A stretch of DNA of 18,291 nucleotides from positions 1-18,291 of the forward strand of contig DAOVQB010000082.1 of the NCBI GenBank assembly GCA_030628905.1, given 5' to 3'. Shown here piece after piece: positions 14,445-18,291 of this stretch (within the stretch, counting starts at the first letter, position 1; the number at the start of each line of letters is the position of its first letter). The notes under the pieces are model-generated. The model had not been told where the DNA came from, ran no database searches, and saw only the letters and a program-made list of their open reading frames with translations. A program made the position numbers and the translations under genes. This DNA is from DAOVQB01 sp023128935. GTDB taxonomy: Bacteria; Eisenbacteria; RBG-16-71-46; CAIMUX01; WJJG01.

Positions 14445-15308
14445 TTGGAGAACGTCAACAACTATCAGCAATGGCCTCAAGGATGGGCTTGGCCCCAGCC
14501 GGTTCAGGGCCAGCAGCCGCACTATGGCCCGCCGTGGGCATACCCAGGGGCGTGGAATCCAGCCGGTGGAGCTGGGAATCCTTCCGCACAGCAGACTGAG
14601 AACCCACCCGAGAGCGGTGAGCAGAATGAGAGTGGCCAGGCCAGCGGTGACCTAAAGGGCCCGCCGCCGCATGGCAATTTTGGACCGCCTCCTGGTCAAG
14701 GATGGTCCAATGCAGGGACGCCCTATCCTTGGGCCTTCGGCAACGCAAACTACCCGTGGGGATTTGCCGGCTACGGCTATCCAGGGAGCTTCGGCAACTA
14801 CGGCTATCCAGGCAGCTTCGGCAACTACGGCTATCCTGGGAGCTTCGGCAACTACGGCTATCCAGGGAGCTTCGGCAACTACGGCCATCCAGGGAGCTTC
14901 GGCAACTACAGCCATCCCGGGAGCTTCGGCGACTACACATACTCCTGGAATCCCAGCTCCTATGGTCAACCTAGGAGCTTCGGACACACCGGGACGCAGC
15001 AGAACTACGGTAACCCGTGGAACTATGGTGGTTTCGCAAGCCAGCGCAACTTCGGCTTCGGATTTCCGTGGGCCGATATTCATGCGGATTCCTCCAATGT
15101 CAACCCCTGGATGTACAGTTGGCCCTATTCATCCCCACAGCATGGTTGGGCCCATGGGATGTTCGATACCTACGGCCACAGTCCCAAATGGGGATATCCG
15201 CCTGCACAGCGTGGGGTGCCCCACACCTCCGCCTTTGGTTGGGGAACCCCCACGTGGTGGGATATGTATTCCCGTACCCAGGGTGCTGGCTTCCCGGTAG
15301 CAGCCTGA
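14445..15308 (+). CDS. Tyr/Gly/Trp/Pro-rich low-complexity protein with nine-residue repeats
   Basis: A 287-residue protein starting at TTG 14445, chosen because AAGGAGG lies six bases upstream; the longer open frame has no ribosome site. No signal peptide or membrane segment is visible. Composition is extreme: Gly, Tyr, Trp, Phe, Pro, Asn, Ser and Gln dominate, there is no Cys, and there are only two Lys and four Arg. Residues ~110-163 hold six tandem copies of YGYPGSFGN with small changes (YGHPGSFGN, YSHPGSFGD), followed by two degenerate copies. The acidic residues cluster near residues 50-70. The make-up resembles prion-like or phase-separating segments and some glycine/tyrosine-rich structural proteins. 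I do not recognise a family. Steady codon-level repeats and a strong terminator downstream support a real gene. Confidence 0.72.
   Translation: MENVNNYQQWPQGWAWPQPVQGQQPHYGPPWAYPGAWNPAGGAGNPSAQQTENPPESGEQNESGQASGDLKGPPPHGNFGPPPGQGWSNAGTPYPWAFGNANYPWGFAGYGYPGSFGNYGYPGSFGNYGYPGSFGNYGYPGSFGNYGHPGSFGNYSHPGSFGDYTYSWNPSSYGQPRSFGHTGTQQNYGNPWNYGGFASQRNFGFGFPWADIHADSSNVNPWMYSWPYSSPQHGWAHGMFDTYGHSPKWGYPPAQRGVPHTSAFGWGTPTWWDMYSRTQGAGFPVAA
14772..14933 (+). repeat. 27-bp coding tandem repeat, six copies
   Basis: Six 27-bp units encode YGYPGSFGN-type nonapeptides. Copies 1 to 4 are nearly identical at the DNA level (TACGGCTATCCAGGGAGCTT core). Copies 5 and 6 vary in the second and third codons, and two decayed units follow to 14987. 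Near-identity at synonymous sites points to recent expansion by slippage or unequal exchange. Confidence 0.92.
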
Positions 15309-15468
15309 AACACGGCCCCAAGGCAAGGTGTTGGAGAGGAGTGAAAAGGAGATGTCATCCCCGCTGACTTCATAGCGAAGTGCCTTCCGGACGTGCCGGA
15401 CCTGGTTCAACTAGCTGTGTCCGGGTGGGGAGGCTCTTGAGGAGTTCCGGTCAGGGGAGGATCAAACT
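15309..15468 (+). other. Structured non-coding stretch before the terminator, possible small RNA or 3' UTR
   Basis: No gene is visible. Several inverted repeats crowd the stretch: AACAC/GTGTT (15309-15332), CGCT/AGCG, and CCGGAC/GTCCGG around a GGTTCAACTAG loop near 15400. A strong intrinsic terminator follows. It is either the long 3' UTR of the repeat protein or a small structured RNA. I could not match it to tRNA, 6S, SRP RNA or a riboswitch class. Confidence 0.3.
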
Positions 15469-15504
15469 GGAGGTCCGCGCAATAGGCGGGCCTCCTTTCT
15501 ATTT
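15469..15504 (+). terminator. Intrinsic terminator
   Basis: GGAGGTCCGC (15469-15478) pairs with GCGGGCCTCC (15486-15495) over ten positions with one T-G wobble, around a seven-base loop, followed by TTTCTATTT. This is a textbook Rho-independent terminator closing the rightward transcription unit of the membrane and repeat proteins. Confidence 0.85.
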
Positions 15505-15681
15505 GCCCCGGATCCCAGGTGGGCCTTACAAATGGGCCTGACGAATGAGTCAGGCAGGATCCTTCCCTGTGGAGTGAAGGTGGGCTGTGATGATTGATCC
15601 GGCTAGTGCCTTTGCCTGTGAGAGGGTACCGGCGGGCTTGACGATGGGCTCGTGCCGCGCAATTTCATGCGGAGGACATTG
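15505..15681 (+). other. Leader region of the OsmC-Smr gene with a perfect hairpin
   Basis: Non-coding. GCCTGAC (15536-15542) and GTCAGGC (15549-15555) form a perfect seven-base stem with a six-base loop. No riboswitch class was recognised and no convincing promoter hexamer pair was found. Confidence 0.35.
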
Positions 15682-16452
15682 GTGAGCACTGATAATGCTA
15701 CGGGGACGTCCGTTTCGGTCTGGAAGGGCGGAGCTATCTTCGAGCACGTTTCTCCCACCGGAGTTTCCTACTACACGGACGCTGCATTGGGGGGTGCGCA
15801 TAATCCGATTGGCCCGACTCCGATGGAGGCGGTTCTGGGTGCCCTGACCGGATGTACGGGCGTCGATTTCGTCAGCATCCTGGAGAAGATGCGCCTGCGT
15901 ATCATATCCCTTCGGGCAGAGACATCGTGCGAGAGGGCATCAGATCATCCGCGGGTCTATACGCGGATTCACACGGACTACTGGCTCGAGACCGATCCGG
16001 TAGATATGCGCAGGGCGTTGCGGGCGTTGGGGCTGGCGGCGGGCAAGTACTGCTCCGTGTCCAGTATGCTTATATCTGCGGCGGAGATAAGCTACACCCT
16101 CCACTATGGAGGCGAAGAGCATGGGGGTGTGATCCGTGATCCCAAGATGGCAGGGCAGGTCGAAGCAGACCAGGCCGAAGCTGTCCCGATTCCGATCACG
16201 GATGCACTTGATCTTCACACCATCCCGCCGCGCGATGTACGGGGGGTGGTAGAGGAGTATCTCCGGGAAGCGGCGCGAGAGGGCTTGCGAGAGGTGCGCA
16301 TTATCCATGGCAAGGGGATTGGGTTTCAGCGCGACGTCGTTGCCCGTGTACTAGAAGTGCACCCGCTCGTCGAGTCGTTCCACCAGGCATCGGCCGACCG
16401 GGGACACTGGGGCGCAACAGTTGCCTACTTGCGCCAAGCGCCCTCCTCTTGA
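15682..16452 (+). CDS. OsmC-domain protein fused to an Smr domain
   Basis: A 256-residue protein starting at GTG 15682, which has GGAGG six bases upstream; upstream GTG 15652 and ATG 15667 lack such a site. Residues ~10-145 are an OsmC domain with both conserved cysteines: Cys58 in 'PMEAVLGALTGCTGVDFVSIL' and Cys124 in 'GKYCSVSSML'. These are the peroxidatic and resolving cysteines of OsmC/Ohr thiol peroxidases. Residues ~175-251 are an Smr (small MutS-related) domain: LDLHT (177-181), IIHGKG (207-212) and GHWGATVAYL (241-250), the nuclease/nucleic-acid-binding fold seen at the C-terminus of MutS2. A ~25-residue Asp/Glu/Ala linker joins them. It is flanked by terminator and convergent cytochrome gene, so it is monocistronic. 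A link between peroxide sensing or detoxification and nucleic acid cleavage is inference only. Confidence 0.9.
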   Translation: MSTDNATGTSVSVWKGGAIFEHVSPTGVSYYTDAALGGAHNPIGPTPMEAVLGALTGCTGVDFVSILEKMRLRIISLRAETSCERASDHPRVYTRIHTDYWLETDPVDMRRALRALGLAAGKYCSVSSMLISAAEISYTLHYGGEEHGGVIRDPKMAGQVEADQAEAVPIPITDALDLHTIPPRDVRGVVEEYLREAAREGLREVRIIHGKGIGFQRDVVARVLEVHPLVESFHQASADRGHWGATVAYLRQAPSS

Positions 16453-16514
16453 AGAGGCATGCTTCAGTTGTGGTCCATCTTCTTGAAAAGGCATGCTTCA
16501 GTTGCGATCCATAT
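16447..16514. repeat. 34-bp tandem duplication over the convergent gene ends
   Basis: Copies at 16447-16480 and 16481-16514 differ at about four positions and share AGGCATGCTTCAGTTG. The left copy holds the OsmC-Smr stop codon and the right copy the cytochrome stop codon. Each copy can form a small TGAA...TTCA hairpin, which may serve both convergent transcripts; no T-run follows. Confidence 0.87.
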
Positions 16515-17793
16515 TCCCAGAAGGTTCGAAGTTCTGCAGCGAGAGGTTCAGTAGCGTCTTCGAGTACTCATAGTTGTGCGCTCCGGAACTCCCGTCCTTC
16601 TCAACCAGCGTTGCGTTGCGCAGGGCCCATTCGTAGGAGTAGTAGAGCTTGTCCTCCTCGCTCGCTTGGGACAGTTCGGCCTTGAGCAACATGAGCAGAT
16701 CGGCCACCTCATTCATTCGCAAGTCGATGCCGGAGGCCTCTGGGTGGCAGGCGGAACAGCTGGTCGGGTCCGCGGCGAAAGTGTGACTGCTGCCCTCTTC
16801 GCCTGACGTTGGGTAGTGGCAGGTTACGCATCCCCGCGGCACAATGTCCTGGTGGGGTGATGAAGGGATTGTCTGCTCGTAGCCATAACCTCCCTCGCCG
16901 GCGAGCATCTGGACCTGGGGCGAGTGGATATCTTCGGCCCATTCGATAGTGTCATCGGTGTGGCAGCCCTTACAGGTGTCGATGAGGAAATCACCGATGG
17001 CCAACTCACCGTGTTCATCCAGGATCTCTCCATCGGCATTGGCCAGGGGGCCATGGCAGGCCTCGCACTGAACGCCCTGCAGCCCTGGAACTGGGATTTC
17101 GTCAAACCCACCGTTGTGGATATCCCAACCGCGTTCGTCGATGTCGCCATAGCCAACCGTATGGCAAGCTGCGCATTTCCCCTGCGTTTCTGGCGATTCC
17201 CCTTGCCTGCCATATGCATTGGCGTGCGCCGAATGGACCCAAGCGTCGTAGTTGCTGCCATGGCCGTCCACCTGATGGCACTCCAGGCCGCAGTAGGCGG
17301 CACCGGTGTATGTCGGTGCATGCCGGGGTTTGTAGGGCGAGACAGTGATGGCCTTGGTGAAGGTGCTGCTGCCGTCGTCATTGAATGCAACCAGGGTCAC
17401 GCTGGCCACAACAGGGCTGGCGGGAGCCTTCCAGCGGGCCCAATTCTGATCGGTTTCTAGGAAGCGCCCGTGGGTGGTGATCCACTGGAACTGCATGCCC
17501 GAACCGCGCCCTGTGGCCCAAAACTGCAGGGTATCCCCGACGGTGACTGTTTCTGGATAGAGCAGGATTCCCGAGATGTTCACGGGATTGGTGGGACAGA
17601 TCGGGCAGTCATCATCCTCGGCGCATCCGCCGGCGAAGAGGGTCGTCAGGAGAAGCGCCAGGCCGAAGCCAAGCAGTGGCATGGACAAGTGTCGATGAAT
17701 GGATGGGTGGGAACCTCCCAACTGGTGCAGCCCATCGGACATTCGGGCCTGTGCGGTCTCCCCGGCTGACCCTGTCATCTTCCATTGCATCAT
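16498..17793 (-). CDS. Six-haem c-type cytochrome lipoprotein with one CX3CH site
   Basis: A 431-residue exported electron-transfer protein. A long basic/polar N-region leads into a hydrophobic segment (~38-52) and a lipobox FAGGC with Cys57, so it should be lipid-anchored. Residues ~70-153 form an Ig-like beta domain. The haem part resembles cytochrome c554/NapC-NrfB-type multihaem proteins and starts with 'YTGAAYCGLECH...WVHSAHANAYG'. Five standard sites are present: CAACH (207-211), CEACH (243-247), CKGCH (274-278), CVTCH (322-326) and CSACH (346-350). The first site is C168-GLE-C172-H173, that is CX3CH. The ATG at 17793 follows GGGAG at good spacing; ATG 17790 and later Met codons are alternatives. 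The gene is monocistronic, divergent from archease and convergent with OsmC-Smr. Its electron partners are not in the window. Confidence 0.87.
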   Translation of the reverse strand: MMQWKMTGSAGETAQARMSDGLHQLGGSHPSIHRHLSMPLLGFGLALLLTTLFAGGCAEDDDCPICPTNPVNISGILLYPETVTVGDTLQFWATGRGSGMQFQWITTHGRFLETDQNWARWKAPASPVVASVTLVAFNDDGSSTFTKAITVSPYKPRHAPTYTGAAYCGLECHQVDGHGSNYDAWVHSAHANAYGRQGESPETQGKCAACHTVGYGDIDERGWDIHNGGFDEIPVPGLQGVQCEACHGPLANADGEILDEHGELAIGDFLIDTCKGCHTDDTIEWAEDIHSPQVQMLAGEGGYGYEQTIPSSPHQDIVPRGCVTCHYPTSGEEGSSHTFAADPTSCSACHPEASGIDLRMNEVADLLMLLKAELSQASEEDKLYYSYEWALRNATLVEKDGSSGAHNYEYSKTLLNLSLQNFEPSGNMDRN

Positions 17794-17830
17794 CGCCGAA
17801 CTCCCGGTATTGATGGGCTCCGGATATCAC

Positions 17831-17849
17831 CGCTGGCCTCGCGCCAGCG
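17831..17849. promoter_or_regulatory. Hairpin in the cytochrome leader
   Basis: CGCTGGC (17831-17837) and GCCAGCG (17843-17849) are perfect seven-base arms around CTCGC, about 40 bases upstream of the cytochrome start. A weak minus-strand promoter, with TTGTCA at 17888-17893, lies further upstream. The hairpin could be a leader structure or an operator. Confidence 0.3.
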
Positions 17850-18046
17850 AGACCCACAGACTCATTGCTATCATCCGCATGGCGGTATGACAAGACGATT
17901 GTGGAGGCGCTTGCCGGGCGAACTGCGGTGTTCCAAGCCAAGTCGCTCCGGAAAGGTGCCTGCTGCCCGGAGCTGTGGCTACCCCTTTGGAGTGCATACA
18001 TCTCCCGGTGCGTGCAGTTCCGATATCGTCCGTGGGAGAGAGATGG

Positions 18047-18291
18047 GTGAGTGACGCGAAGGGCATGGGGCGTGAGGCGAAGGGCATGGGGCGTGATCCA
18101 GAGGGCTTCGAGGCGATCGATCACACGGCAGACTTGGGGCTGAGGGTCTGGGCTGAGTGTCTCGAGGGGCTCTTCCGCCAGGCCGCGCTGGGCTTGGGCC
18201 GGCTCCTAACTGACCCCGCACGCATTCGGGTTGCCCGGCGACTGCCGATCGAGGTCGCCGGGGCGGACCTCGAGGAACTCCTGGTCTCGTG
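18047..18291 (+). CDS. Archease, N-terminal fragment
   Basis: Eighty-one codons are visible and the frame runs off the right edge. From residue ~22 the protein reads 'FEAIDHTADLGLRVWAECLEGLFRQAALGLGRLL' and ends with 'LPIEVAGADLEELLVS'. This is the archease signature: the His-Thr-Ala-Asp-Leu-Gly metal-binding turn, the 'LEELF..AA' helix and the 'V.G.DLE.LLV' strand-helix. Archease speeds guanylylation and turnover of the RNA ligase RtcB, which often lies next to it, so rtcB may follow beyond the window. The start is GTG 18047 with GGAGAG seven bases upstream; ATG 18065 and ATG 18086 are alternatives. The first ~18 residues carry a duplicated 'AKGMGR' from a 21-bp tandem repeat and would not be present in typical archeases. 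Confidence 0.85.
   Translation, partial: MSDAKGMGREAKGMGRDPEGFEAIDHTADLGLRVWAECLEGLFRQAALGLGRLLTDPARIRVARRLPIEVAGADLEELLVS
18056..18097 (+). repeat. 21-bp tandem duplication in the archease N-terminus
   Basis: GCGAAGGGCATGGGGCGTGA is repeated at 18056 and 18077. The unit is seven codons, so the duplication stays in frame and encodes AKGMGRE/AKGMGRD. Each copy contains an ATG that could act as an alternative start. Confidence 0.85.

Noticed and set aside
14652..15083. Minus-strand and alternate-frame repeat proteins over the 27-bp array
   Set aside because: A repeat whose unit is a multiple of three is open in several frames. Only the Tyr/Gly frame has a strong ribosome site and natural flanking sequence.
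15355..15380. Possible selenocysteine tRNA anticodon arm (GACTTCA)
   Set aside because: It was considered because formate dehydrogenases often contain selenocysteine. The stem is only four pairs with an eight-base loop and no other tRNA arms are present.
15395..15420. tRNA T-arm-like GGTTCAAC
   Set aside because: The flanking bases do not form the five-base T stem, and no acceptor, D or anticodon arms can be arranged around it.
15520..15610. Riboswitch upstream of the OsmC-Smr gene
   Set aside because: One perfect hairpin is present, but the conserved cores of the fluoride, guanidine, glycine, TPP and cobalamin classes are not seen.

Overview
The window reads like chromosome from a Gram-negative-type bacterium with a moderately GC-rich genome, standard genetic code and clear Shine-Dalgarno sites. 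Two large secreted proteins end in the FlgD-like / type IX-style C-terminal domain (a Pro-Asn-Pro-Phe motif, then a 'GxYFA' strand and a basic tail). Multidomain secreted proteins of this kind (lamin-tail, PKD, CapA), a lipoprotein multihaem cytochrome and stand-alone LKR and SDH enzymes point to the FCB superphylum or a neighbouring candidate phylum such as Eisenbacteria or Latescibacteria. That placement is inference; no rRNA gene is present to test it.

Layout. (1) 1-3453, minus strand: a secreted lamin-tail protein, a stand-alone ModE-type regulator, FdhE, and the Tat-signal start of a probable formate dehydrogenase catalytic subunit that runs off the left edge. The last three form a molybdenum/tungsten formate dehydrogenase locus. 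A 26-bp inverted repeat lies just upstream of fdhE. (2) 3928-6665, plus strand: a HlyD-like adaptor, a VTC-domain protein (polyphosphate polymerase family) and a DUF4956 membrane protein. The VTC-DUF4956 pair next to a lamin-tail gene resembles the CotH/lamin-tail/VTC/DUF4956 neighbourhoods seen in many bacteria, but no CotH kinase is visible here. (3) 6776-9931, minus strand: lysine-ketoglutarate reductase, saccharopine dehydrogenase and a 65-residue unknown protein, a lysine-degradation operon whose two intergenic gaps both hold tandem repeats. (4) 10336-13494, plus strand: a 1052-residue secreted PKD-CapA protein with its own promoter. (5) 13681-15308, plus strand: a small membrane protein and a Tyr/Gly/Trp/Pro-rich repeat protein with nine-residue repeats and a TTG start, followed by a strong intrinsic terminator. 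(6) 15682-16452, plus strand: an OsmC domain fused to an Smr domain. (7) 16498-17793, minus strand: a six-haem cytochrome lipoprotein whose first haem site is the rare CX3CH form. (8) 18047-18291, plus strand: the start of an archease gene cut by the right edge.

Short tandem duplications recur: 42 bp near 1299, 28 bp near 6975, 44 bp near 8399, 13 bp near 13638, 27 bp inside the repeat protein, 34 bp near 16447 and 21 bp near 18056. Most sit between genes, over stop codons or over ribosome-binding regions. No transposase, phage gene, CRISPR array, tRNA or rRNA was found.
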